A stretch of 64,000 bases of DNA from Ornithodoros turicata (taxonomy: Eukaryota; Arthropoda; Arachnida; Ixodida; Argasidae): contig NC_088203.1 of assembly GCF_037126465.1 (NCBI RefSeq), forward strand, positions 94,364,668-94,428,667. Reading direction: 5' to 3'. Positions within the stretch are counted from its first letter, which is position 1; every line of letters starts with the position of its first letter. The translations under genes were made by a program, and so were the position numbers. The notes under the pieces are model-generated. The model ran no database searches and was not told where the DNA came from. It was given only the letters and a program-made list of their open reading frames with translations. Of this stretch, positions 32,517 through 42,034 are shown one piece after another.

Positions 32517-32820
32517 AGAGGATTTCAAAGTGATGCATAGGCAGGATGACCGATACTGATGGGACGGAGGCACACTGTAGATGAGAGATGCACTAGAGTG
32601 GTCTCTCCGCGAGGCCCGTTTCTTGAAGAAAGCGCACGAGGCCGCGAGTTTTTGGAAGTCGTTCCGCATAAGAACCTTCGGGGAAGAGGACGTCCGTCAG
32701 TCCGTCAGACCTGGCGTGGGGAAGATGAGTTTCCCGCATAGTATGGTATGCACAGCGTTCTGTCAGGATATGCGCGATAGTCTCCGGATGATTACAGTGA
32801 CCGCAACTGGAGTCCACCCT
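32517..32820 (-). pseudogene. Non-LTR ORF2 C-terminus, minus strand
   Basis: Minus-strand frame 32593-32820: CGHCNHPETIAHILTERCAY, then LTDVLFPEGSYAERLPKTRG and LVRFLQETGLAERPL before the stop. This is the zinc-knuckle-like tail (CxxC..H..C) of a LINE ORF2. The 3' UTR (32517-32592) is homologous to 30476-30530. Confidence 0.8.
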
Positions 32821-32890
32821 TTTTTTTTTTTTTTTTGCTATAGCCGTGACGATGCCCACTTGAGTGCGGCCAACAACGGCAAGCTACCTC
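32821..32890 (+). repeat. LINE/SINE shared 3' tail fragment
   Basis: A T run, then GCTATAGCCGTGACGATGCC and CGGCCAACAACGGCAAGCTA, in plus orientation: the same tail as at 30550-30625 and (inverted) 36125-36200. Confidence 0.65.
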
Positions 32891-33108
32891 GACAACCCCC
32901 CCCCCCCTCTCCCTCTCTCTCTGTTTTTAGAGTGGGTAAACCACGGTTTACCCAGAATTTCGTCCCTGGGGGTGTGTCGGTCTCTGCAGGGGATGTGTGA
33001 CGTCACAATATGTAGGCTACTCCTACACATTTTTATGCTGTTTGAAGAAATGTTGCGTAACCTCACAAACTTTTAGGGGGATGTCTCCCAGATTTTTGGG
33101 GCTGTTAC

Positions 33109-33355
33109 GCACTTAGAAATGAACTTCACCGCATAGCACGCTCTCAGCCAACCGTAATCTCGAATGATATCGTTATCGGACATGATTTGTTGAAAACGGG
33201 AGGCGTACGCCTTTTTGTAACACTTATGCTCTTCATAATTGTCACAAAAAACGTGTACACCTCCCGTTTTCAACAAATCAGGGCAGATAACGATATTATT
33301 CGATATTGTGGTTGGCTGAGAGCGTGCTATGCGGTGAAGTTCATTTTTAAGAATG
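33109..33355. mobile_element. Palindromic MITE, type a, complete
   Basis: CGCACTTAGAAATGAACTTC to TTCATTTTTAAGAATG, both arms and both GGCGTACGCC-like cores (one mutated to ACGTGTACACC). A G run follows at 33370-33381. Confidence 0.9.
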
Positions 33356-33529
33356 TAGGGTGTGTAAGGGGGGGGGGGGGTTGGATAGTGGGTACAATGG
33401 GGTAGAGTATTAGCCTTGGCGATGAAACTTTCCAATCATCGTCATTCAAATAGTAAGGTTGTTGTTCCAGTCCTGGACGTGTCCTGATTCGTCTTGCTAC
33501 GCCGCATGTCTGCAATTCGTTAAAGGGGC

Positions 33530-34109
33530 AATAAGGTGATTTTAAAAAAAATTGCTACGTCGAAAGAAAGGAGCCGTTTCCTAGGTTTTTAATGCAACTA
33601 TAACAGTATCCTTCGAAATCGGTACTACGATATGCACGCTACCACCGTTCCAATCAATTCCTCAGGCCAGAGAATAATCGCTCACTGTCCGCTGCCGGTA
33701 TTCCTGTCACCCTTAATATAACTCACCCCGATTGCGTGAGAGATATCATTTCCTAGCCAAGAACGAATTTGGCGAGCTCTGGCGCGGATTTATTTGCCTT
33801 TGTTCAGTCGAAAGCTTCGTGTCTGACCTAAGGCTGCGTATAGCTACCGTAAAAAGCAATATTATCTTTTAAGGCGGATACTCGTAGCGAGCGAGCTAAT
33901 GACCAGCTCGCGCGCTACGTCAGAAAAGTACGAACATGTACATGCGATAAGGTATAGTACACAGGGGCTTGGGTCAGGTCGACATCTCGCAGAGGCACAT
34001 AGAAACATATCGGTGGAAAATGCGCTTGCCGTGTACAATGAAATTAGTCTTCACAGCGGGACTTGTTCCCTAGTCACACGGAAAACCTTATGCGTTAAAC
34101 GGAATGGCA
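33530..34109. other. Unassigned; begins with TTAAAGGGGC-type repeat end
   Basis: GTTAAAGGGGCAATAAGGTG resembles the termini of the 55001-55626 element and may be the end of a related repeat. Nothing else recognised. Confidence 0.35.
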
Positions 34110-34620
34110 GCAACTTCACCTGCTAATCAACCATCATCTCGAATTACATCGTTCTCTCATCGTTGTTGAAAACAGGAGGCGTACGCCTTTTTTGTGACAG
34201 TTATGCAGGACATACACTCTTAAAAATGAACTTCACCGCATAGCGCGCGCATTGCCAACCATAATCTCGAATGATATCGTTGTTTGCCCTGATTTGTCGA
34301 AAACGGGAGGCGTACGCCTGTTTTGTGGCAATTCTGGACAGCATAAGTGTCACAGAAAAGGCGTACGCTTCCCGTTTTTAACAAATCAGGGCAGATAACG
34401 ATATCATTCGAGATGATGGTTGGCTAGGAGCGTGCTATGCGGCGAAGTTTATTTTTAAGAGTATAGTTGCAACAGAAAAGGCGTACGCCTCCTGCTACAA
34501 TTATATCCTGCATTATTATGTCCTGCAATTATGTCCTGCATAATTGTGACAAAAAGGCGTCGCCTCCTGTTCTTAACAAACCAGGGGAGAGAACGAGTTC
34601 ATTCGAGATGCGATGGTTCA
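34110..34620. mobile_element. Type a MITE interrupted by another type a MITE
   Basis: Left half 34110-34211 (AACTTCACC.. to AACAGGAGGCGTACGCC..TATGCAGGACA) and right half 34465-34620 (AAAAGGCGTACGCCTCC.. to ..GATGCGATGGTTCA) flank a complete copy. The right half also contains a small ATTATGTCCTGC duplication. Confidence 0.75.
34215..34462. mobile_element. Palindromic MITE, type a, complete and inner
   Basis: CACTCTTAAAAATGAACTTC to TTATTTTTAAGAGT, flanked by TA on both sides. It inserted into the centre of the older copy. Confidence 0.9.
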
Positions 34621-34883
34621 CTCTTAAAAACGAACTTCACCACATAGCACGCTCCTAGCCAACCATCATCACGAATGACGACGTTCTCGCCTCCGATTTG
34701 TTGAAAACGGTAGGCGGAGCCTCTTTTGTACCATTATGTACGGCATACGAAATAGGCTCCGCCTCCCGTTTTCAACAAATCAGGGGCGAGAACGTTGTCA
34801 TTCGGGATGATGGTTGGCTGGGAGCGTGCTATGGGGTTCATTTATGGCTATAATGGCTATTATGGCAAGTCCATTTTAAGTGT
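34619..34883. mobile_element. Palindromic MITE, type c (GGCGGAGCC core)
   Basis: Termini as in type a (CACTCTTAAAAACGAACTTC), inner arms GACGACGTTCTCGCC..GGTAGGCGGAGCCTCTTTTG and the mirror AATAGGCTCCGCCTCCCG. The GGCGTACGCC core is replaced by GGCGGAGCC. 37855-38066 is a second such copy. Confidence 0.85.
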
Positions 34884-35623
34884 GTTGGTTAGGACGTGAA
34901 GTTACTGCCATTCCGTTTAATGCAGGAAGTTTGCCGTGTGGCTAGGGCATTAACCGCACCAAACTTTACCTAAGGATAAACGTAACCCAAATTAACGTGG
35001 ATTAGAAAAAAAATCATTTAGAAAAAAAAAGAAGGTTGTAGCCCCTAAAAAAGGAGCTGGTAACGGCATCATCAATCTTGTCACGGAGACACTAACGACG
35101 TCGTCTGAACTCCTTACTTTTACCCATTATATTGCGCAACGTGCTTTTTACGTCTGACGTATGACAACTTGGGACTCATAATCGCTTAAAGATAAGCTGG
35201 AAGGCTTCTGAAGATTTATGACGGGTACAAAAGAAGAGCAATTGCAACGTCGGTCTGACAGAGCGTACATCGATCCTATGCTTTGCGACGCAACAATTCG
35301 TATTGGATCTTTTGTTGTTCAAGAACAATATACTTGCCCTGATGTTTACGATGAGAAGGGATTTTTATTCCCTAAGAAGGCCATTTGGGGTGACCCGAAG
35401 CATGCAAGGTGCAGTGAAACAGAATAAAGTGACATGGAAATACTGTTTCTTTTGTCTTCAGCGTCTTTCTCCTGACTTTCCTGTCTTAATTGTCTCGCGA
35501 CGTATTATAGTCACAAGTTATCCAGCCACGAATTATAAATTACCAATTATCTTTCCTGCATTAACGTTATTTATAATCTTGATAATACGCTTGCGCAACA
35601 GCAGCTATGATTTGCGCTATGCT
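34884..35623. other. Unassigned stretch
   Basis: Open frames of ~70-108 codons overlap here, but none carries a recognised domain. Confidence 0.4.
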
Positions 35624-35742
35624 CTCTAAAAAACTGAACGGCACCGCTTAAAACGCCCTGGGACAACTGTTGCGCCGAATGATAGTTACCATCACTCTTG
35701 ATTTAATTGGGAAGAGAGGAGAGCTTACGCCTTTAATATGAG
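35624..35742. repeat. Type b MITE, left half only
   Basis: CTCTCTAAAAAACTGAACGG, then GCCGAATGATAGTTACC and GAAGAGAGGAGAGCTTACG. It is cut off by the next MITE. Confidence 0.65.
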
Positions 35743-35744
35743 TA

Positions 35745-35995
35745 CACTCTTAAAAATGAACTTCACCGCATAGCACGCTGTGCACCAACCATTGCCACGA
35801 ATGATAGGGTTATTGCTTCTAATTCTAAGAGAGAGAGAGGGGGCGTACGCCTTTTCGTGGAAATTTTCATATAGCCAAAGTGCCACAAAAAGGCGTACGC
35901 CCCCCTCTCTCTTCGAATCAGAAGCGATAACCCTATGATTCGTGGCAATGGTTGGTGCACAGCGTGCTATACGGTGAAGTTCTGTTTATAGAGTG
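35745..35995. mobile_element. Palindromic MITE, type b, complete
   Basis: CACTCTTAAAAATGAACTTC to TTCTGTTTATAGAGTG with TA on each side. Inner arms GAGAGAGAGGGGGCGTACGC and the mirror GCGTACGCCCCCCTCTCTC. The best-preserved type b copy. Confidence 0.9.
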
Positions 35996-36111
35996 TATAT
36001 CCAAATTGCAAATCAAAAACAAAAAAAAGCGTACGCTTCGCCATTTTTCTCGGGATAGAGAATGATGCCATTCTCAATTTCGGTGAGTTGTGTGCGTCCT
36101 ACAGTCCAAAA

Positions 36112-36260
36112 ACAGAGGTGGTGGTGGTGGTGCTGGTTGTGAAAGGGCTCGCCGTTGTCGGCCACACAGAAGTGGGCGTCGTCACGACTATAGCCAACAA
36201 AAAAGAAAAAGAAAGAAAGAAGGACAGATGGAGTATAGAGGATGGAGGATGGAGATGCGT
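36112..36260 (-). repeat. LINE 3' end with (CAC)n tail
   Basis: On the minus strand: CTCCATCTGTCCTTCTTTC, then GGCTATAGTCGTGACGACGC, GTGTGGCCGACAACGGCGAG, CCCTTTCACAACCAG and (CAC)n. It joins LINE-type 3' UTR with the tail otherwise seen on the SINE. Confidence 0.7.
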
Positions 36261-36321
36261 AGAGGGTGCGTGGGTACGTCGGGGAGAGCAAAGTGTTAGG
36301 TGGGTCGTTGAGCAAGACAAA

Positions 36322-36563
36322 ACAGAGCTTCACCGCATAGCACGCTCCTAGCCAACCATCATCCCGAATGACAACTTTATCACCCTTGATTTGATGAAAA
36401 CGGGGGGCGTACGCCATATTTGTGGCAATTACGAACTGCATATAATATCACAAAAGTGGTGTACGCCCCCCGTTTTCAGCCTGCGAAAGAACGATGTCAC
36501 TCGGGGTGACGGTTGGCTATGTGACGGTTGAATTTATGTGTGTGCAGTTCATTTTTAAGAGTG
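36322..36563. mobile_element. Palindromic MITE, type a, with GGGGGGCG arms
   Basis: CAGAGCTTCACCGCATAGCA to TTCATTTTTAAGAGTG. The right arm holds a small duplication (GTGACGGTTGGC..GTGACGGTTG). Confidence 0.8.
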
Positions 36564-37529
36564 ATGTGGTGAAGTTGAACCAAACACAAGCAGGGTATCA
36601 AAGAGCGAGCTACGTTTCAGATGTGTACGTACTAATGAACTTATGAACTACTAATGAGCTACTTGAAAGCAATAACATCCACCGCGAATACATAACTGAA
36701 ACTTTTGCCATACTGTCGTACAGCTTGGGACAAAAGGAACACGGCACCGGCGTCTCTCTTCATGGGATCGGTCTCCTGCTAGCTATCGAATTGAATTGAA
36801 TTGGAACTTTATTTCACATTGTAGCAAGTACAATGTGGGAGGCCCAGTGCAAAAAGCTGCAAGAAAAAGCTTGTCAAGGCTCTGGGTCCCCACTGTGACC
36901 GTTACAGCTGCCAAGGAAAAATACAGGGAAACGTAGAGAGCGGCAAGAAAGCAGGCGAGCTGGTGATAATTGATCTTCATAACGAACCCTGAGACTGGGG
37001 ACTGTATTGTGTGTTATTTCGCCGGTCTCAGGGTTCGTTATAAAGACACAGGGAAAATACACACAGGGCTATGTTCACTATGTCACTTATCAATTCATAT
37101 TATCTACGCTAATGACTACCACAAAGGAAACAGTATAGTTAACATAACCGACGCACTCAAGCGAGTAACATTTGGCGAATTTGTTCGTTGGATGTTTTTA
37201 CGTGGATTTTGAATTTATTTAAAATTACAGGCCCTTGAGAGAATAGTTTTTGATTACCGTAGTTCGTTCTTGAGAACGAAATTTTCCAGGTGTCTTTGTG
37301 ACTGTGTTAGCACTGGATGAGGGGGCTGCAAGTTTTAATAAGTTAAGGAAAGTGCTGAGTTTTCACCGCATTTTTATACATTGTGAGTAGTCGATAGTGG
37401 TATGACTTCGGAGCAGGTATGATATTAAACTTGACGAAGAGACTGTCTACAGGATCTAGAAACGATAAATTAGCTGTACTCCTACGGCTCTTTTTCTGAC
37501 TCTACCAAGGGGAACTGTCTAAAGGGGAA

Positions 37530-38163
37530 CTCTACCAAGCTAGCCCATCGACTGTGTCTAATCCAAACGGCTATTTTAACTTGTTGGCTGTGACACATTT
37601 GTATAGATGAGTCTGAAGAATGTAGAGCGTTGGGTCAAGATCCACTTGGCAAAAGTAGCAACTAAAATATAAAACACTGAAGCTTTCTTTTTAATGGATA
37701 CAAGCTTTCATGCAGTGGACTGCATTACGTCCGGTACCTGACGAAATGCAGTCCACTGCATGAAAGCTTGTATCCGTTAAAGGAAAGCTTCAGTGTTTTA
37801 TATTTTTGTTGTTACTTTATAGATGAGTCTGATAGGTCCGTATCTTCACTACATATAACATGCTGCTAGCCAACCATTATCTCCAATGACAAAGTTCCTG
37901 CTGGTGATTTGTTGATAACGGGAGGCGGAACCTATTACATATATATCCACTTATATACGACACTATGGCTACAAAATAGGCCCCGCCTCCCGTTTTCGAC
38001 AAATCAGGGACGAGAACGTTGTCATTCGGGATAATGGTTGGCTAGCAGCGTGTTATACGTAGTGAAGAACCGGACTTACCAGACTCATCAGCCAAGGTGT
38101 CATAGGCAACAAGTTAAAATCGCCGTTTGGAGCCGACACAGTCGGCGGACTAGCTTGGTAGAG
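37530..38163. mobile_element. Inverted-repeat element inside the LINE, itself carrying two insertions
   Basis: CTCTACCAAGCTAGCCC and the block AACGGCTATTTTAACTTGTT are mirrored at the right end (AACAAGTTAAAATCGCCGTT .. CTAGCTTGGTAGAG). Inside lie a 130-bp near-perfect palindrome (37672-37801, GAAGCTTTC..TGCAGTGGACTGCATT) and a type c MITE (37855-38066). Up to four layers of transposition are stacked here, counting the host LINE. Confidence 0.8.
37855..38066. mobile_element. Palindromic MITE, type c
   Basis: CATATAACATGCTGCTAGCC .. ACGGGAGGCGGAACC .. GGCCCCGCCTCCCGTTTTCG .. GGTTGGCTAGCAGCGTGTTA. The outermost ACTCTT termini are worn away. Confidence 0.8.
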
Positions 38164-38400
38164 CTCATAGCCCCTTTAATAGAGGGTTTAAATTACCATA
38201 TCTAATGATCCCCCAAATGAGGCTGCAATAATTTAAGTACGAATGAAACAAAGCATTGTAGACCATTAACTTGTATAGGTAATATGTAGAGATTTCTGCA
38301 GAGGACTCCCACAGATTTAAATATTTTACTTTTTATGCGCTCAACGTGATCGTCCCAGGTGATGTTGCTCTGAAGGGACAGATCGAATATGAAACGGGTG

Positions 38401-39069
38401 ACCGTCTATTCTCTCCGTCTCTCAATATGTGTATCCGCTTCTGTTTGCTGCTAGGGTGTCGCTCCAATGGAAAAATGCGACGCACCGGTGTTCCGAAAAC
38501 GTTTGTCCCAAACTGTATACATGCGTGCCTGCCCTACTATGCAGAGCCTGCCCTATTATGCAGAGCCTCTCACGCAAAATGCAGCTGCCACCGGCTATAA
38601 CGCGATACCCTCCAACCATACTCAGTTTCCGTCTAAACTCCAGGCACACCTGCTGCAGTCCACCAGCCCATCAGTCAGGCTAATCCTTCATTTTCCTCCT
38701 TCCAGTTAATTATTCACGTTCGAGCTAGACTGTAGTTCTTGGTTCAGCGAAGAAAAGATAGACGACGTATCGTTGGTCACTGTCGGAGCCGCGTGGAGCA
38801 ATATCGTCATATATAATTACGCTCCGTGTGTATGCGTACAAGGATGGTGGTTTATGCAAGGGCTTTCCATCAAGCGAGTTATCGTGAATTTTCGCCGCGT
38901 AGATTAGATGCTGTCACACTGCCGCGCTATCGAGGTTGGTAGAGTGTACCGTACAATGCTTTTGGAATTCTCAACGTAGTCTCGCAGCGTCATCAACATT
39001 CGCAGTGGAACAGTACTGGAGACGAGGTTATATGAGTAAGCAGACGACATTCAGGATGACTTGAGCTAA
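38401..39069. other. Unassigned; small tandem repeats
   Basis: CCTGCCCTACTATGCAGAG is repeated as CCTGCCCTATTATGCAGAG at 38527-38566. No gene recognised. Confidence 0.45.
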
Positions 39070-40018
39070 GCCTCCATGTATTACACCAGGCCTGAAAGCT
39101 CCGTGATTTCCCCATTGAAAGCGTGTGCCGGACTTAGTTCACTTATCTGCCATATGGCGCTCGCTACATGGCCCAGGATGGCGATGGTATTGGGACCTTG
39201 CAAGGTTTCGGAGCTTCGGCACAGTTCTGCGCTCTGGGAAATGTGTCGTGTGGGAACTTGTAAACGACGATGATTTGGTCACGTGGATTTGGTACTGCGA
39301 ATGTGTCTATGTTGTGTGCTTGCTCGGAAGAAAGAGAAAATTATAACTCGCACGCGTGAGGATTTTTGAGCAATGCGAATCGATTTCGCTTGTGGACCTT
39401 GTCATCATAATGAACGAAAGGGAAATTACACAAGCAAGACTCACCCCCTTCTTCTTTCTTTTCATACCTCAAACGCCCAAACTCGACTTTTTCTCTGTCT
39501 CTCAAGTGAGGAGGCGGCAGGGCTAGATTAATATGACCACTGATCTTCTGCAAAAAATACATTTTCAACTCCGAGAGCATTTCGTCAGAAGACTACGCAC
39601 GTAATTTCGCAGATCTTGAAAAAAATCAATTACAGCAATCAACAGATTTTATAACCGAGGAACTTTTGTGATAACGATGGTTGTCGTCTGCTAGTCCCAA
39701 ATGCGCCGGGTACACGGTCCATACCGAAATCAAAGCTCTTGGTCAAAAGTTTCCTGGACAATCGTTTATTCTAACACATGGGGACAGTAATTCATTCGTG
39801 AGTAGAGCACACAACCGCCACAATCCGTGGAGGAAGCTGCTGCGCGCTGTACCATGAGCGAATGTGGTGGTGCAGTATAGTCTTTTCCTCATTGCGGATC
39901 GCGGTCTGCTTAGCAGCCTTTAGGGCCATGTAGGAAGCGCCAATGTGGCAGGTAAACGAACTAAGTGCGGCACAGCTTTTTCTTGGGAGCTTTCAGGCCT
40001 GGTGTAATACATGGAGGC
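39070..40018. mobile_element. 949-bp element with ~34-bp near-identical TIRs
   Basis: GCCTCCATGTATTACACCAG plus GCCTGAAAGCTCC at the left are repeated as the exact mirror GGAGCTTTCAGGCCTGGTGT plus AATACATGGAGGC at the right. The interior (frames of ~65-80 codons) has no recognisable protein. No clear target duplication. The superfamily is unknown to me. Confidence 0.65.
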
Positions 40019-40150
40019 CTAGACTTGAGGCCCTGCATCAGGTGGTCTATCACGGAACTTCAGCACGTGACACGTTCAAGGTCAACCATTGCACAGAATG
40101 ATCCCAGATACGTGGAAGGGCGGAGCATACGCCTTTTTGTGACATTACCA
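40019..40150. repeat. Left part of a MITE split by the hAT element
   Basis: GAACTTCAGCACGTGACACG, GTCAACCATTGCACAGAATG and GCGGAGCATACGCCTTTTTG belong to the type a/b family. The right part continues at 41257-41340 (TTACGTGCAATCAGGGGAGA, GATGATTGGTTG). Confidence 0.65.
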
Positions 40151-41248
40151 CGGTGTTGTACGTAGCGCCGTTACTAGTAGCGGCGCTACCGTATCCGTTA
40201 CTTTTTTCGGTAGCGGAGTACAGATCGCGCTACTTTTTTAAACTGGTACCGAAAGAAGTACTTCCGCTACAAATTTGCGGTAGCGCAATCTTTGAGCGCT
40301 ACCGCTACTTTCCGAGCTGGGGTTCGCGACAACTCGACTTCGACCTATCATCAAACCTCCATTCTGCCTGCCTGCGATCAAGCTGCCTGGCCGATATCAC
40401 AACTCATTCTGAAAACCGGGCAAATAGCCGAAAGGAGGGCACAGAGGCCGTTATCTTACAAAGAGGATGGGTACCTCCACGTGTTCCATTAGTTGGGATG
40501 AACCTTCTTGAAGATTTGGTGCATTGTCGGAGTTGTCTGGAAACTGACGTCACTCCATTCTGGAGCCGTCCTCGCTAGCTATGAGTCATGACATTCCACA
40601 TGACATTGCACCACGTACGCTCAGGTGTTTGACAGTTGCAATTTTCTTCTCCGCTGCAATGGAGGGACCATGGCCTGCTACAGTACAAAACAGTAGCGTG
40701 GTGTTCAGATGTCTACTATGCACCTCGGTGGGAAAGCTTCATCTGTGCGTCAAGGAAGTCAACGTCCAATTTGAAAAAGCACACCATGGTATGTTTACTA
40801 AAATCTCGTTCCGGGCAATCAGAGTTCTTTTTGTGACAAAGCTGTTGAGCGTTTTATCGGTAGACTTGCTTTGTGCTTTATTTGCTTTAGAGGAAGAGGA
40901 AAAGATATGCAGGATACCCAGTAGGCTTTAGTAAATCTGTAAAAAAACGGTTTTCAAAATTTTAGCCTTCAGGCAACCTACGTGTAACCTCCATTAGACG
41001 TCGATTTATTATTTTGATATATTGTTTTATTTTATTATTTTAAGACGTTTGAAGTAAGTCATCAATGATACTGTTTGTTTCTTTCCTAAAAAGTAGCGCA
41101 TGAAGTATAGAGTTACTTTTTACGGGTAACTGTAGCGGTATTCCGCTACTTTTAGGTACGTGTAACGATATCGGGATTTCGTTACTTTTTGCTCAGGTAG
41201 GGCGTATCGGTATTGCGCTACCTTTTTCGGGTAGCGGGTACAACACTG
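40151..41248 (+). mobile_element. hAT-like non-autonomous element, 8-bp target duplication
   Basis: TIRs CGGTGTTGTAC and CAGTGTTGTAC (right end reversed) are followed by GTAGCG-rich subterminal repeats (seven or more). CATTACCA is duplicated exactly at 40143-40150 and 41249-41256. Inside, 40690-40790 encodes a BED zinc-finger remnant: FRCLLCTSV in one frame and ASRKSTSNLKKHT in the next, the C..C...SNL..H pattern found at the N-terminus of hAT transposases. The catalytic domain is missing, so it moves in trans if at all. Confidence 0.85.
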
Positions 41249-41256
41249 CATTACCA

Positions 41257-42034
41257 TAACTTCTTACGTGCAATCAGGGGAGAGAAAGATCCCATCCTTG
41301 ATGATTGGTTGATCGTGAAGCGCAGGAACGACCATGCAAAATATCTTTGCTGAACCACTGCGGAAATGAATTTACAAGCACGCCCTAAAGTATCCTTTTC
41401 GGAGGAGCGTGACCTGGGGGCAATGAGACGTAAGAGCAGCGTAGCCGCAAGTGAGCCATCCGATAGGCACTCCCACGGGTCCAGCACGCCACAGAATGAC
41501 GTCCACCCCACTCTCCAGATGTGATTCGGATCAATCTTCTGTGTCCTGTGTGAATAGTCAAAGCTAAAGGAGATTTATGGAGGGCTTTCACAGTAGATAC
41601 AAAATGACCAATAGCCGACCCAGAGCTATGTGGCTTGACCTAGGAACATATCCTTCAAGGAAGGGAAGAAAAGTAGCCGGAGCTCTTTGGCTGCACGTAC
41701 AATATGCCTAAACGTCTCCACACGAGCACTGGACAGCTGTTTCGGCCTTACAGTGGTCGGCCGAACAGCTAAAGGCCTAAACAGCTGTCCAGTGCATATC
41801 ATTGAAGGAGTGCATCATCTCCATTGTCCTCCATTAGGCTATACTTATGCCTACTTGAGCCAGGGCGGATCCAGAGGTAAAGCTCCCTTGGTTTCCCCAC
41901 CCTACACCTCTGGGAATGAATGACTGCTAGTGAGCAAGGAATGCATGGCAGCACAGAAGTGTATTGAAAATTTTCTCACAGTATCATTATAACTATAAAG
42001 GCAGCTTTGGTCTCATCGTCGTTAGCTACTATTC
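41257..42034. other. MITE remainder, then inverted hammerhead-like pair, otherwise unassigned
   Basis: At 41673-41800 AGCCGGAGCTCTTTGGCTGC leads into GGACAGCTGTTTCGGCCTTA and, in the opposite direction, AAGGCCTAAACAGCTGTCC, two facing copies of the GGCCGAAACAGCTGTCC half of the motif at 4571-4622. A CAGTGGCGGATC-like fragment (GGGCGGATCCAGAGGTAAAG) lies at 41870-41890. This is also the probable 3' flank of the M13 gene. I saw no AATAAA on the minus strand close to its stop. Confidence 0.45.

Larger units (their letters stand above)
36785..38400 (-). pseudogene. Non-LTR retrotransposon 3' half (CR1/Jockey-like), minus strand
   Basis: On the minus strand 38400-38165 read SNITWDDHVERIKSKIFKS, VGVLCRNL and, after a frameshift, YNALFHSYLNYCSLIWG, the conserved block after the RT palm in many LINEs. 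After an insertion at 37530-38163 the C-terminus continues (37500-37230), followed by a 3' UTR ending AATAAAGTTCCAATTCAATT at 36785, i.e. a polyadenylation signal and a (TTCAA)n tail. A hairpin AACGAACCCTGAGACTGG / CCGGTCTCAGGGTTCGTTAT lies at 36980-37042. Confidence 0.75.

Noticed and set aside
23863..38066. Regularly recurring palindromes that could suggest a CRISPR-like or satellite array
   Set aside because: Copies vary in spacing, are nested, keep TIR-like ends and some TA flanks, and lie in animal DNA, so transposition explains them.
40153..40578. A 141-codon plus-strand frame starting inside the hAT-like element
   Set aside because: It begins in the subterminal GTAGCG repeats and has no transposase motif. 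The real remnant is the BED-like finger at 40690-40790.
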